DNA of 64,000 bases from Phyllobacterium bourgognense (GTDB taxonomy: Bacteria > Pseudomonadota > Alphaproteobacteria > Rhizobiales > Rhizobiaceae). Positions 17,309-25,214 of the stretch are shown one piece after another. Where the stretch lies: assembly GCF_003337575.1 (NCBI RefSeq), contig NZ_QPJM01000012.1:62001-126000 (forward strand), written 5' to 3'. Below the pieces are notes generated by a model that made no database searches, was not told the origin of the DNA, and worked only from the letters and a program-made list of their open reading frames with translations. Positions within the stretch are counted from its first letter, which is position 1. The number at the start of each line of letters is the position of its first letter. A program made the position numbers and the translations under genes.

Positions 17309-18453
17309 GCACCGAAGCGCTGAAGATAGGTCCCGTCGATCAAACACAGCTAGTGCTATATGCCTCCAAGAACACCAGTCTTTCAGCCTGCGATCTGGCG
17401 GTCCTGGCGGAGATTACTGACCGGTATCTAAAACTCAAAGGCGTCACTTATCCGACTGGACTCACCCATCTCGTTCGCGAGACGGGCCGATCGCATTCCT
17501 CGGTACAGGATTCGGTTCGTCGCTTACTCTCCTTCGCCTACATATCGGTAAAAGTTGAAGGCAAGGGGACGCGCGGTACGGAATATGATCTCAATTTCGA
17601 TTGGGTCCGTGAGGTTGCCGAGCGAGTAAAATGTGCCAAGGCAGATCGCACCAGAGCCAAAAAATCCAAAGGCAAGAAAAAGGCTAGTGTACCGGCAGAC
17701 CATACCACTACAGAAAATAAGCTAGTGTGCCGGAATTCCACCCCACTACGGGAGTTAGTCGGGGTGCCAACCGATACACTAGGTAATCCAGCGTACCGGA
17801 ATTCAGGTACCCAAACCTACGGGAGTACTACGAGTACTCCTAAGTTGGTTGCGAAAAACTCGCACTCTGGCCTTGTGGCCAGTGCGGTTTCCGCACCCTT
17901 AAGAGAAGAATATATTTACGCGGAAATCACTCATGCCGAACTCGACACGGAGGAAGAGGACCGTCCTTATATCTATATCGAGCTCACAGCAGACGGCACT
18001 GGGGAAGAGATCGGTGATTCCTTCATAGTCTTCTCTGCGAATGACGACGAATGGGCAGACGGCCGGCGCAGGCTAAAACTGCTCTCCGACGCGATACAGG
18101 TGGAGATTGAAGTCAAGGATCCGAGACATCTCATCGGAGAGTGGGTAGTGGCGAAAAAGCTGGGAGGGCGCATTCTCGATTATCTGGAAGAAATGCCACC
18201 CACCCGTCGCGACGCAACAATCCTCTCCGTAAAAGCCACTGAGGCAGGAGAATATAGGGTCGAGCTTCAATTCCATGACTGTGAGGAGGGTGACGCACCT
18301 ACAGCTACGATTAAGCTAAGCTCCACTAACAGCCTGCAGACGGCAACATCCCGTACTGCGCGGGAGCTCGTTGGCGCAAGGGTGCTCTTGGATGCATATG
18401 AGGAAGCGTATGTGTTCTGGCCTCATCCCGAGAACGAAAAGCAGGCCGCATGA
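17305..18453 (+). CDS. Phage protein with N-terminal winged-helix-like domain (possible replication function)
   Basis: A 382-residue protein. Residues about 20-95 look like a winged helix: LSACDLAVLAEITDRY, then a recognition-type helix GRSHSSVQDSVRRLLS and a wing with KGTRGTEYDL. A lysine-rich linker follows (KKSKGKKKAS near 115-125), then a low-complexity threonine/serine region and an acidic C-terminal half of unknown fold. Replication initiators and primosomal DnaD-like proteins of phages often have this plan, and the position at the head of the element fits, but no catalytic motif is present. It is coupled to the preceding gene. Confidence 0.72.
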   Translation: MSTEALKIGPVDQTQLVLYASKNTSLSACDLAVLAEITDRYLKLKGVTYPTGLTHLVRETGRSHSSVQDSVRRLLSFAYISVKVEGKGTRGTEYDLNFDWVREVAERVKCAKADRTRAKKSKGKKKASVPADHTTTENKLVCRNSTPLRELVGVPTDTLGNPAYRNSGTQTYGSTTSTPKLVAKNSHSGLVASAVSAPLREEYIYAEITHAELDTEEEDRPYIYIELTADGTGEEIGDSFIVFSANDDEWADGRRRLKLLSDAIQVEIEVKDPRHLIGEWVVAKKLGGRILDYLEEMPPTRRDATILSVKATEAGEYRVELQFHDCEEGDAPTATIKLSSTNSLQTATSRTARELVGARVLLDAYEEAYVFWPHPENEKQAA

Positions 18454-18580
18454 AAAAGCGTAACCTCCTAAACTACCGCATAATCGAACCAACCCTAAGT
18501 ATGATTTCGCGACCAGTGTTTTGAATCTATTTTAACACTGTAGCGAAAGCCTCTTCCCCTCCCACGCTACTTTCCGTCCT

Positions 18581-18614
18581 GGCCGTCCAGTTGTCATCGC
18601 TGGGCGGCCTTTTT
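18581..18614 (+). terminator. Intrinsic terminator
   Basis: The arms GGCCGTCCAG (18581-18590) and CTGGGCGGCC (18600-18609) pair over ten positions with one G-U wobble, and five T residues follow at once. It ends plus-strand transcription of the two-gene unit 17069-18453. The 127 bp between the stop and this hairpin contain only a 24-codon frame overlapping the stop (ATGA at 18450), which is not convincing. Confidence 0.9.
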
Positions 18615-18730
18615 GGATGCTGAGATGCCCGTTCACGAAAGCGTAAAAATGTGGCAAGCTTCGCACGTTTCTTCATTCGGTAAACGCTCCGGCCTGTCGG
18701 ACGTATGGGCGTTAGATTTGAGGGCATTGA

Positions 18731-19096
18731 ATGGCTAAAGTGATCGGTCGATTTGAGGCGAGCGTGCGCTCCTATTCGTACGAAAAACATAATAGCAAGG
18801 CGTATCGGGGCTCAGGCGCTATTACTCAAATGTCGGATACGATTGACGGGCGGTCGAAGTGCCAGATAAGTGCTTATGGCATCACCCTGAGGGATTCTGT
18901 CCAGGAGCAGACCTCATCCCCGAAAGCGGCGACGATACGTGACGTGACTATAGAAATTGACCATAACCTGCTCATCGAGGCAGTCATCGCGGGACTTGAG
19001 CGAGGTAAGATCAAGATATCGGACGAGCAAATAGTTCGCCTTATCAAGGGCATCGGTAGTGAGAAAGAGACCATCTTGCCTGTACAAAATGAATGA
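18731..19096 (+). CDS. Hypothetical phage protein, 121 residues
   Basis: Starts with ATG 5 bp after GAGGG. The 121-residue product has no recognised domain. The N-terminal half is rich in polar residues and tyrosine (RSYSYEKHNSKAYRG), and the C-terminal half (from about residue 75) predicts helices (LLIEAVIAGLERGKIKI, SDEQIVRLIKGIG) that could be a small DNA- or protein-binding bundle. It has its own unit between the terminator at 18614 and the hairpin at 19095-19120. Confidence 0.65.
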   Translation: MAKVIGRFEASVRSYSYEKHNSKAYRGSGAITQMSDTIDGRSKCQISAYGITLRDSVQEQTSSPKAATIRDVTIEIDHNLLIEAVIAGLERGKIKISDEQIVRLIKGIGSEKETILPVQNE

Positions 19097-19120
19097 CGCC
19101 CCACTGTGAGGAGGGGCGTC
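19095..19120. terminator. Hairpin between convergent genes
   Basis: GACGCCCC and GGGGCGTC form an eight-pair stem with a ten-base loop between the stops of the genes at 18731-19096 and 19128-19394. There is no long T run on either side, so termination may be modest, but the position between converging genes supports it. Confidence 0.6.
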
Positions 19121-19127
19121 AAAGTCG

Positions 19128-19394
19128 TTAGGCCAGTTCAGGAAGTGAAAGAAGATTATCGTTCCACTTACCGTCTGCGTAAGTGCGGACATATTTGCCG
19201 TTCTGTCCGCTTACCACGCCGATATTTCCGCGGTTGCCATTGACCAAAGTGTAGAACGTATTGGACTTTTCTTCGATCGACTTGATTACGGCCGCTCGCG
19301 TCCATTTCCAGTTCGCTGCCCCCAGGTGAGTGATACCCTCGTGTGAGCTAAAGCGGTCCTTTTTATTAATACCAGTAACTTGAACGTCAGACAT
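19128..19394 (-). CDS. DUF3892 domain protein
   Basis: An 88-residue protein that fits the DUF3892 family over nearly its whole length: VTGINKKDRFSSHEGITHLG at the start, a helix containing AAVIKSIEEKSNTFY in the middle, and the GKYVRTYADG...DNLLSLPE end typical of the family. The function of the family is unknown. AAGGAA lies 8 bp before the ATG. It is on the strand opposite to the surrounding phage genes, as an independently expressed cargo gene would be. Confidence 0.82.
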   Translation of the reverse strand: MSDVQVTGINKKDRFSSHEGITHLGAANWKWTRAAVIKSIEEKSNTFYTLVNGNRGNIGVVSGQNGKYVRTYADGKWNDNLLSLPELA

Positions 19395-19556
19395 TTCGGA
19401 ATTTCCTTATAGGTTCCAATTTTCTCGCCAGATCATTCCGGCGAGAGATGAGTGTCCGCAGATTCAATCGATTACTGATCACTAGAGGCGGGAAAACTTG
19501 CCGCGGTGGTAATCAAAAACGTGACATCGTCTGCAAACACTCTTAGAAAAGGAACC

Positions 19557-19584
19557 GGGCGGCAGCTTTTGCGGGAAGCCGCCC
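19557..19584 (-). terminator. Hairpin downstream of the 37-residue gene
   Basis: GGGCGGC (19557-19563) and GCCGCCC (19578-19584) are perfect complements. Read on the minus strand the hairpin is followed by GGTTCCTTTTC, a moderately T-rich tail. It lies 20 bp after the stop of the small minus-strand gene at 19604-19717. Confidence 0.55.
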
Positions 19585-19603
19585 GACTCGGGATCCAACC
19601 CAA

Positions 19604-19717
19604 CTACTTTTTAGGTGGCTGTGGTTTGACCGTTTCGACTACGTGGGTGCTGGGCTTGTTTCGGGCGGTTGCAACCGTCGTGAAGCGCCCAGTGCTTGCG
19701 TTCCTTCCAATCTTCAT
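19604..19717 (-). CDS. Small basic protein of the TGRF/TVKET type, 37 residues
   Basis: A 37-codon frame with AGGTGA 8 bp before its ATG. The product opens MKIGRNASTGRFTTVATA and continues RNKPSTHVVETVKP, which matches the pattern of a widespread family of very small bacterial proteins (DAKTGRFVTK...PxTTVxET). Members are often annotated as hypothetical, and no activity is established. The family resemblance, ribosome binding site and following hairpin together make this a real gene, even though longer frames overlap it on the other strand. Confidence 0.68.
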   Translation of the reverse strand: MKIGRNASTGRFTTVATARNKPSTHVVETVKPQPPKK

Positions 19718-20423
19718 TTCTGCTTTCACCTACCTTTCTATCTTTGGTTATCATGTTCGATGTCGCCGAAGTTGCGGACCCTTTGCCGTGTATTTGGTGA
19801 CCGGGGCAGTTTTGCTAGGTCCTTAACAAGCGCCACAGTATCTGGTGCAATTGATGCCTGTAAACACTAATTATAGTGTTAATTGGCCATTTACCCTACA
19901 AAATAATCTATCTTTGCATAAGCGATCGGCCTGTTTAGACATAGCCTGTCGCTAGCGCGCACCATAGGGTGCAAGCTCTGGCAAACACTGGATAAACTGG
20001 AAAAAGGCCGGTTACAGACACTCCGGTCGCGCCACTAACGCAACGCCACGACTATTAAAAAATGACTCGTATGCAAGCGTCAAGTCATAGTTTTTTACAT
20101 AATTGTGACCGCAATAACTTGTGTGTCACTTATGTGGATAACAGGGAAAAACCGCACAAAGTTTTGAACTTGCCATCTTCCCGCGAGTCTTTTTTTATGA
20201 CTGATGTGCTCGTTTATAAACCGTTTGCCAGAACGCCGGCCTCCCCCGCCACGTTTATTTTTTGAGTAAATGCCACGTTAGCACTGATCAGGAATCGATC
20301 TGATATCATCTGCTCACAGTATAGAGGGGATACATTCACGCATTTGATTGCGCGAATGGATGTTTACCAGCAACTGTAGATACGCCGGCAATGACGCCGG
20401 CTTAAACAAAAGGAACCTGCCAC
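19718..20423. other. About 700 bp of AT-rich non-coding DNA in the prophage
   Basis: No convincing gene. An inverted repeat AACACT-N6-AGTGTT lies at 19863-19880 and could be a regulator site. A TGTGGATAA (reverse complement of the DnaA box TTATCCACA) occurs once at 20133-20141. A hairpin GCCGGC-AATGAC-GCCGGC at 20384-20401 lies in the leader of the next gene. A 67-codon plus-strand frame at 20062-20265 has no ribosome binding site and no family resemblance. The region probably contains promoters in both directions. Confidence 0.5.
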
Positions 20424-20437
20424 ATGAATACATTCGC

Positions 20438-21919
20438 ATGAACCAGACAGCCGGGAACGATAACTATAACGACGACGAGCCTCAACTACGTCGGACTGCT
20501 CAATATAAACTCATCAAGATTGAAGGGCAGTGGGATTCGGTACCAATACCGAAATCCGAACAAGTACCAATCCTAAAAGACATCAGGCGAGCACCTGAGA
20601 CCCTGAAGCCACGTAAAGGTGTGACCATCCGAATGTCTGGCGACGGCCCCGTGAAGGCGTGGACAGATACAAAAGACGCCATAATGGCCACCCTGCCGGC
20701 CAACGACAGCAAGATTATTCCAGTACGCGCGTGGCCGACAGCAACTCGTTATATCCGCTCAATGGATGGAGAACGCGCAAAAGGGCTTGCCGCGTATGCG
20801 TCTGCTAATGACGACCTAGCAGCGGCGCCCGTGGCAGCAAACGATAACTGGCGGGAGAATGAGAAGCACATATCTAGGTTGTCAGATGACCTAAATACAG
20901 ACTGCCTTGACGAGTACCGGCCTTCTCCAGAGGAACTGATGGCAACTCTTGCCAATGTTACCTTCGGGCAGAATGGCGAGCCAGCCCGCAAAGACATCGT
21001 TTTCGAACAGCCTGCACCGGGAGAAACGGCCACCAAAAACATTCGGCCGTATTCTGGCGAATTCTTAAGTATGTACCCGATTGCTGGCAAAGTTATGGAA
21101 TGCGACGGCTTGAAGTTCGGACCTCGCAGCGACTTCGGCGGCAAATGGGGATTGATAAAATGGCGGGGTAGCGACGGAGTATGGCGCAAGCCATGGGAGT
21201 CTTATCGTCAACCAAAAGGAGGCAAGGATCAGGTCGAGGAAATCGCTGACCTGACTGAGGACGAGATTGCAGCCATGAGCATAAGGAAGCGGGAAGAGAC
21301 TGCGTATAACAAGCGCATTGCCGACAACGTACGCGAGTCCAACATTTGGCTTGAAGAGCTTATGAGCACTCAATCCAGTGACATGCCGCCAGCCAAGGTG
21401 TTTCCAGAAGCCAACCGCCTTGCCGACGACGAGACGCACAACCGCATGGCCGCTGTCACTCCAGTTGCACCCAAGAGAGCCCTACACACCACCACGATTG
21501 AAGACAAAGAAACCGGCAGGAAGAAGCAGGAGCCATGGACCTACGAGGACTACGAGGCCGCGCTTGCTGCCTTCACAGGCACAATAAGAAAGTGCCCAGG
21601 CCCAGTGATGCCACGCAGGAAGAATGGCGATAGGCAGAACAACTTCCCCGGCCTCCATGGTATTCGAAAGAACAAGCAGTCCAAAAGCCAGGGCGGAGGG
21701 ACTTTGACATGGGAGGACAGGTTTGTTGAGCGCATCGACCACAGGAGGCTGAAGGCTCGCATGGACGACGACACCAGGATTATATTGGAGCTTGCCACAA
21801 CCGACGCCAAGGCTGAAGAGATTGGCGAGGCTCTTGGCTATCATGGAAAGTATGCCCAGCGCCGTGGAGTTGCTGCTGTTGATGAAGCAATCGATACTTA
21901 TTTGGTGATGGCTGCATAA
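20438..21919 (+). CDS. Hypothetical phage protein, 493 residues
   Basis: A long, polar, charged protein with no recognised domain. Residues 1-200 are low in hydrophobic segments and look partly disordered. Around residue 205-235 there is a short aromatic module (MECDGLKFGPRSDFGGKWG). The C-terminal 60 residues contain two helices (TRIILELATTDAKAEEIGEALGY, RRGVAAVDEAIDTYL) resembling a helix-turn-helix like that of sigma-region-4. The start was set at 20438, where ATG overlaps the stop of a five-codon frame (20424-20441, MNTFA) that has the Shine-Dalgarno AAAAGGAA. Translation is therefore probably coupled to that mini-frame. Confidence 0.72.
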   Translation: MNQTAGNDNYNDDEPQLRRTAQYKLIKIEGQWDSVPIPKSEQVPILKDIRRAPETLKPRKGVTIRMSGDGPVKAWTDTKDAIMATLPANDSKIIPVRAWPTATRYIRSMDGERAKGLAAYASANDDLAAAPVAANDNWRENEKHISRLSDDLNTDCLDEYRPSPEELMATLANVTFGQNGEPARKDIVFEQPAPGETATKNIRPYSGEFLSMYPIAGKVMECDGLKFGPRSDFGGKWGLIKWRGSDGVWRKPWESYRQPKGGKDQVEEIADLTEDEIAAMSIRKREETAYNKRIADNVRESNIWLEELMSTQSSDMPPAKVFPEANRLADDETHNRMAAVTPVAPKRALHTTTIEDKETGRKKQEPWTYEDYEAALAAFTGTIRKCPGPVMPRRKNGDRQNNFPGLHGIRKNKQSKSQGGGTLTWEDRFVERIDHRRLKARMDDDTRIILELATTDAKAEEIGEALGYHGKYAQRRGVAAVDEAIDTYLVMAA

Positions 21920-21969
21920 GGGGTGTGCCCTCGCGTTCAACTGACCACGTATTCTAATGACAGATTAGG

Positions 21970-21994
21970 AGGTCGCAGCGATGCGGCCTTTTTC
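21970..21994 (+). terminator. Intrinsic terminator after the 493-residue gene
   Basis: GGTCGC (21971-21976) and GCGGCC (21983-21988) pair with one G-U wobble around a six-base loop, followed by TTTTTC. It lies 51 bp after the stop codon at 21919. Confidence 0.65.
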
Positions 21995-22202
21995 TTTGCG
22001 GCACCTCGATTGGTTACGTCGCAAGGTCTGGTTGCATCTTGGCGGGTTCACCAGACCACCCCATCACCTGCACTTCGCACACGCAGGTCGATCTCGCACC
22101 GTGTTCTGTAAACTCCTCCGGACACGGTGCTGCAGTTTCCAAAGATTCGGCTGACCGCGGATGGACCGGCAGCCGAACACAACAGGTGTCCAGAAGCGCC
22201 TG

Positions 22203-22266
22203 GACCAAGGCGAGCGTGGCAAAATCAAGCCGTTAGGGCCTACGCTCGCCTTGGTCACCCCTTTTT
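22203..22266 (+). terminator. Long-stem intrinsic terminator
   Basis: GACCAAGGCGAGCGT (22203-22217) is perfectly complementary to ACGCTCGCCTTGGTC (22242-22256), a 15-pair stem with a 24-base loop. It is followed by ACCCC and a run of six T residues. The stem is unusually long for a simple terminator; it may insulate the protease/tail module that starts at 22297. Confidence 0.75.
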
Positions 22267-22296
22267 TGCCCTTCATCAATAAATGGAATTCATAAA

Positions 22297-22839
22297 ATGA
22301 AAACAGCACATCATAGGGTGCTGGCTCGAGACATGCCGGGGGTTATTCAAACCGCCACTGGCCTCCCGTTGCCATTCATCCGCCAGGTTATCATAGCCCT
22401 CAAAAAGGGGCGTCGAATTGGCGTTGGCAGGCCTATCAGTCCCACCACTACCCCGCGCGATGTTGCGCGCATTGTCTTGGCTCTATCGGCTTCGTCGCTC
22501 GGTCTCGCGGGAGACGCAGAATGGCGGGTTGGCCGGCTTCACCTGTTCGCAGGCGCAGGCAAGGAAACAGCTGAAACCGAGCTCCTAGACCTTATTGAGA
22601 CGGCCGCGGGCTGGCATGAACCTAAGATCGACTTCCGTCATGGTTCGTTACTGATCGGGCAGACCGTCCCGATGCTCGACATCCGCGGCCAGGACTTTGC
22701 GGGTGCTCCCGTCATTTGCACATATCGCAGCACCGAAGACCGCCCGGAGCTCGCGCAATCATTCTTCCTGCTTCCACTCAGCGCATTGCGAAAAATCGCA
22801 CGTGACCTTCTTCCAACGGAGAATCCAGAACATGACTAA
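22297..22839 (+). CDS. Hypothetical phage protein, 180 residues
   Basis: First gene of the structural module. The N-terminal 60 residues (LPLPFIRQVIIALKKGRRIGVGRP, then TTPRDVARIVLALSAS) look helical and could bind DNA; the rest has mixed strands. A GGAATT lies 7-8 bp before the ATG. Position directly before the prohead-protease pair would suit a small terminase or a structural accessory protein, but no terminase motif is visible, so no function is assigned. Its last codons overlap the start of the next gene by 8 bp. Confidence 0.7.
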   Translation: MKTAHHRVLARDMPGVIQTATGLPLPFIRQVIIALKKGRRIGVGRPISPTTTPRDVARIVLALSASSLGLAGDAEWRVGRLHLFAGAGKETAETELLDLIETAAGWHEPKIDFRHGSLLIGQTVPMLDIRGQDFAGAPVICTYRSTEDRPELAQSFFLLPLSALRKIARDLLPTENPEHD

Positions 22840-23425
22840 AAAAGAACGCTCCATTCCCGAATTGACCGACGTATCACCCGAATACGCGCGACTTCGAACT
22901 CGCCAGGCGGAACTATCAAATCGCAACCTTGAACTCGACGAGGAGTCCCGCAACATTCGAAAAGCAATTGCTGACGAGCAGGGCCGCGATTTCCAGAAGG
23001 AACGTGTTGACGCGATCGTCGAGGGAATTAACTACGAACCACCGCTGTCCGTTCGCGAAAAAATGGGCAAGATCGCGCGCGAGAAGCAGGACATACAAGA
23101 TGCGCTCCACCTACTCGCAAATCGCATCAATGAGGAGCACAGGAAGGCCAGCCGCGTTGTGATCTCTGAATTTCTGCCAGATCAACGAGAGTGCGCTGCA
23201 GAGTTCTTCAGTCACATTGCCGCTGCCGCAAAGGCCCATAATCAGTACGGCGAAATCCGTCGTCGACTTGAGCGGGCTGGTATTAACGTGTCTGGTCTCG
23301 ATGACTTCGGGCAGGACCTGTTTGGCTTTCCACTAGATCGCAACGGCGACGCTGGTTACGCACTGCGCGATGCATTGAAGCGGGGCTACATCACCGTGTC
23401 AGAAATTCCAGTGGAGTACCGCTAG
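22832..23425 (+). CDS. Hypothetical phage protein, coiled-coil, 197 residues
   Basis: The start at 22832 (MTKKERSIPEL) follows GGAG and overlaps the previous gene; an upstream in-frame ATG at 22697 lies inside that gene and is rejected. Residues about 20-60 and 80-110 are long charged helices likely to form a coiled coil. The C-terminal third (GYALRDALKRGYITVSEIPVEYR) is compact. The stop is followed at once by the ATG of the prohead protease with no gap, so both are made from one transcript. A scaffold or capsid-associated role is possible but unproven. Confidence 0.68.
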   Translation: MTKKERSIPELTDVSPEYARLRTRQAELSNRNLELDEESRNIRKAIADEQGRDFQKERVDAIVEGINYEPPLSVREKMGKIAREKQDIQDALHLLANRINEEHRKASRVVISEFLPDQRECAAEFFSHIAAAAKAHNQYGEIRRRLERAGINVSGLDDFGQDLFGFPLDRNGDAGYALRDALKRGYITVSEIPVEYR

Positions 23426-24094
23426 ATGCGCGAATATGAAGTTAGAGCGAATGGCCCCTTTAGCGCCAGATCGGGCGGTGGCGAATATGAAACATCATTT
23501 TTTGGCGGGCCGATTACGTCAGTTGGTGGACGCATCGCTGACGTAAAATCCATGCCAACGGTCGATCGCAAGGCAAGCGGAAAGGAAGCGCTGCAAGGCT
23601 ACGTCGTTAGATACAACAAACCCCACGTGTTTAAGGGTGCCGTCGATGTCTTTGTGAAGGGGAGCTTTGATGCATCGCTAGCAAGCCGGAAGCGGATAGA
23701 ATTCTGGATTGACCACAAGTCTGGAACGGAGATGGCCAGTACTGATGACGATTTGGAGCTGATGTCCGATGAGACGGGTTTGGCCTTTCGCCTGAAGAAT
23801 CCGCCAACGCCACTGATTGCGGAAGTGCGCAGTCGCAGGATAACAGCGATGTCGGCAGGCAGCCGTACCCTTCGCCAGGAATATAAAGAAGTGGGAGGTG
23901 AGCGAGTTCGGTTCATATTGGAGGCTGATCTTGTCGAAATCAGCATGGTCAAGGCGGGCGCCGTGAAGCAGGCTTTTATCGATGTCGTTGACACCAAGGG
24001 TAGTTCGCTTCGTGATGACGTGAAGGCAGGCCGAGTCTTAGCCGATGGTGCTCACGTTGCACTTATGCGTGCCTTGCAGAGGCTTAAGGACTAG
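23426..24094 (+). CDS. HK97-family prohead protease (S78)
   Basis: A 222-residue protease of the HK97 gp4 type, which cleaves the delta domain and scaffold during capsid maturation. The core signature is visible: LQGYVVRYNKPHVFKGAVDVFVKGSFDASL, the catalytic histidine in WIDHKSG, the catalytic serine in ITAMSAGSR, and the EISMVKAGAVKQAF strand near residue 170. Family proteins usually run 150-230 residues. In intact phages the major capsid gene follows immediately; here 200 bp of non-coding DNA and a minus-strand gene follow instead, which indicates loss of the head genes. Confidence 0.9.
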   Translation: MREYEVRANGPFSARSGGGEYETSFFGGPITSVGGRIADVKSMPTVDRKASGKEALQGYVVRYNKPHVFKGAVDVFVKGSFDASLASRKRIEFWIDHKSGTEMASTDDDLELMSDETGLAFRLKNPPTPLIAEVRSRRITAMSAGSRTLRQEYKEVGGERVRFILEADLVEISMVKAGAVKQAFIDVVDTKGSSLRDDVKAGRVLADGAHVALMRALQRLKD

Positions 24095-24296
24095 CCCCCC
24101 TCAATGTATGGGGTGTCACGGCCAGGGACCGTGCTGCCCCAATCGCGACTCTAAACCTGTATAAAAAAAGTTTCGTGAAACCTGCCCACCAAGGGGGGCA
24201 TCAATGTTCAGAGATCGACGGGCGCCGGACCGTTTGGGCTCCTTTTCGCGCGCACCTGCAATTGAAAATATGACCCCTGTTGAGGGTGCGTTAGGG

Positions 24297-24737
24297 CTAA
24301 AGTAGATCACAATTGTGTTGCCTATATTGATCTTCAAAGTTGTTCCTCACTATGTCCGCGGGGAACGTCCTACGTTGATCATCCAGATACACTTTCTTAA
24401 AGACTTCGTCATCAGCTTTAGCTGCAATCCTCCCCAGCATGAAATCTATGTTCGGAGAATCCCCGCTTAAACTAAAGATCATAGGAACCTCAGTACCCAT
24501 ATCGTGCTGGCTTACTTTCCCCTGCATCGCGGCTTCAAGAAATCGCTTCCCTTCATTATACGCAATGCCGAATAGTCGGTTATATTCTTGATGCTTATCC
24601 TCCAGCCCAGCGGCGAGAGAAACGCACATAAAAGCTGCGACAGATCGCTTTGCCATAAGGGCATACTCGGCCGACGTCTGAGCGTTTGCGTCGCAGGAAA
24701 AAATAGAGGTAATCGCAAGGATCCAGATACCGCGCAT
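24297..24737 (-). CDS. Secreted cargo (moron) protein, 146 residues
   Basis: A minus-strand gene inserted in the phage structural module, with GGAGGT 6 bp before the ATG. The product begins MRGIWILAITSIFSCDANA, a signal peptide with probable cleavage after ANA, giving a mature periplasmic protein of about 127 residues rich in charged helices. It has three cysteines, including one near the end (QHNCDLL). It matches no family that can be named with confidence. Its own strand, strong ribosome binding site and secretion signal mark it as a lysogenic-conversion-type gene expressed from the prophage. Confidence 0.7.
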   Translation of the reverse strand: MRGIWILAITSIFSCDANAQTSAEYALMAKRSVAAFMCVSLAAGLEDKHQEYNRLFGIAYNEGKRFLEAAMQGKVSQHDMGTEVPMIFSLSGDSPNIDFMLGRIAAKADDEVFKKVYLDDQRRTFPADIVRNNFEDQYRQHNCDLL

Positions 24738-24863
24738 TTGAGCACCTCCAAGGTGACCCACGATGCCACGACCAAGGGTGGATCGCAACTTCTGGTCCCG
24801 GTCAGACCCCCCGCACAATTCACACAGCCCGCCATCGCGCGGGCCTTTTCATATGGAGAATTC

Positions 24864-25214
24864 ATGCCTGACAATCACCACTACGCCCGCATCACCCAGC
24901 CTTTCGGCGACGGTAACTACGACTTTCAATTCGGCTGGAAAGCAGCCATCGAGTGGGAAGAGAAATTCAATCGCAGCCTGTTCGGCACGTTCAACAGGAT
25001 GCATCGCGAGGGAATCTACCTCATCGCGGACATTAAGGAGATAATTCGGCTCGCACTCATTGGCGCCGGCACTGCACCTGTTGCGGCGCTGAAGCTTGTT
25101 GAGCGTTATGTGGAAGGGCGGCCGCTATCTGAGAACATGACGCTGTCCTTGCAGATACTCGAGGCAGCCTTCTTCGGCAATAACGCACCAGCACCAGCGC
25201 CCACCGATGGATGA
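24864..25214 (+). CDS. Tail assembly chaperone-like protein, GTA gp10 (TAC) type
   Basis: A 116-residue protein resembling the gene-transfer-agent family / phage TAC proteins related to RcGTA g10: FGDGNYDFQFGWKAAIEWEEKFN, then IYLIADIKEIIRLALIGAGT and the ALKLVERYVEGRPLSENMTLSLQILEAAFFG ending. In RcGTA the equivalent gene lies between the major tail protein and the tape measure. GGAG precedes the ATG by 5 bp. The upstream 120 bp in the same frame are open but lack a start and contain a GCCCG/CGGGC hairpin. Confidence 0.82.
   Translation: MPDNHHYARITQPFGDGNYDFQFGWKAAIEWEEKFNRSLFGTFNRMHREGIYLIADIKEIIRLALIGAGTAPVAALKLVERYVEGRPLSENMTLSLQILEAAFFGNNAPAPAPTDG

Larger units (their letters stand above)
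21920..22296. other. 377-bp intergenic region with two terminators
   Basis: No supportable gene. A terminator hairpin follows the preceding gene (21970-21994) and a second, long-stemmed one precedes the next gene (22203-22266). The frame starting at 21981 has AGGAGG upstream, but its first codons are the terminator's own stem and T-run, so it was not accepted. Confidence 0.5.

Noticed and set aside
18450-18524. A 24-codon frame overlapping the stop of the 382-residue gene by ATGA
   Set aside because: Too short to judge and with no resemblance to anything; the ATGA overlap can arise by chance.
19506-19870. Plus-strand frames of 106 and 75 codons
   Set aside because: No ribosome binding site. 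They overlap the better supported 37-residue minus-strand gene and its hairpin.
20133-20141. A perfect DnaA-box complement (TGTGGATAA) in the prophage
   Set aside because: Only one copy was found and a 9-mer is expected by chance in a window of this size, so it does not support an origin.
21981-22154. A 57-codon frame with AGGAGG upstream
   Set aside because: The first codons and the ribosome binding site are formed by the terminator hairpin at 21970-21994, and the product is an unlikely arginine/histidine/cysteine-rich string.
22039-22236. A 65-codon plus-strand frame in the gap before 22297
   Set aside because: No ribosome binding site, serine/threonine-rich low-information product, and it runs into the 5' arm of the long-stem terminator.
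24204-24305. A 33-codon plus-strand frame (starts MFRDRRAPDRL) with GGGGGG upstream
   Set aside because: Possible but weak: no family, overlaps the end of the secreted cargo gene, and may be the residue of a deleted head gene.
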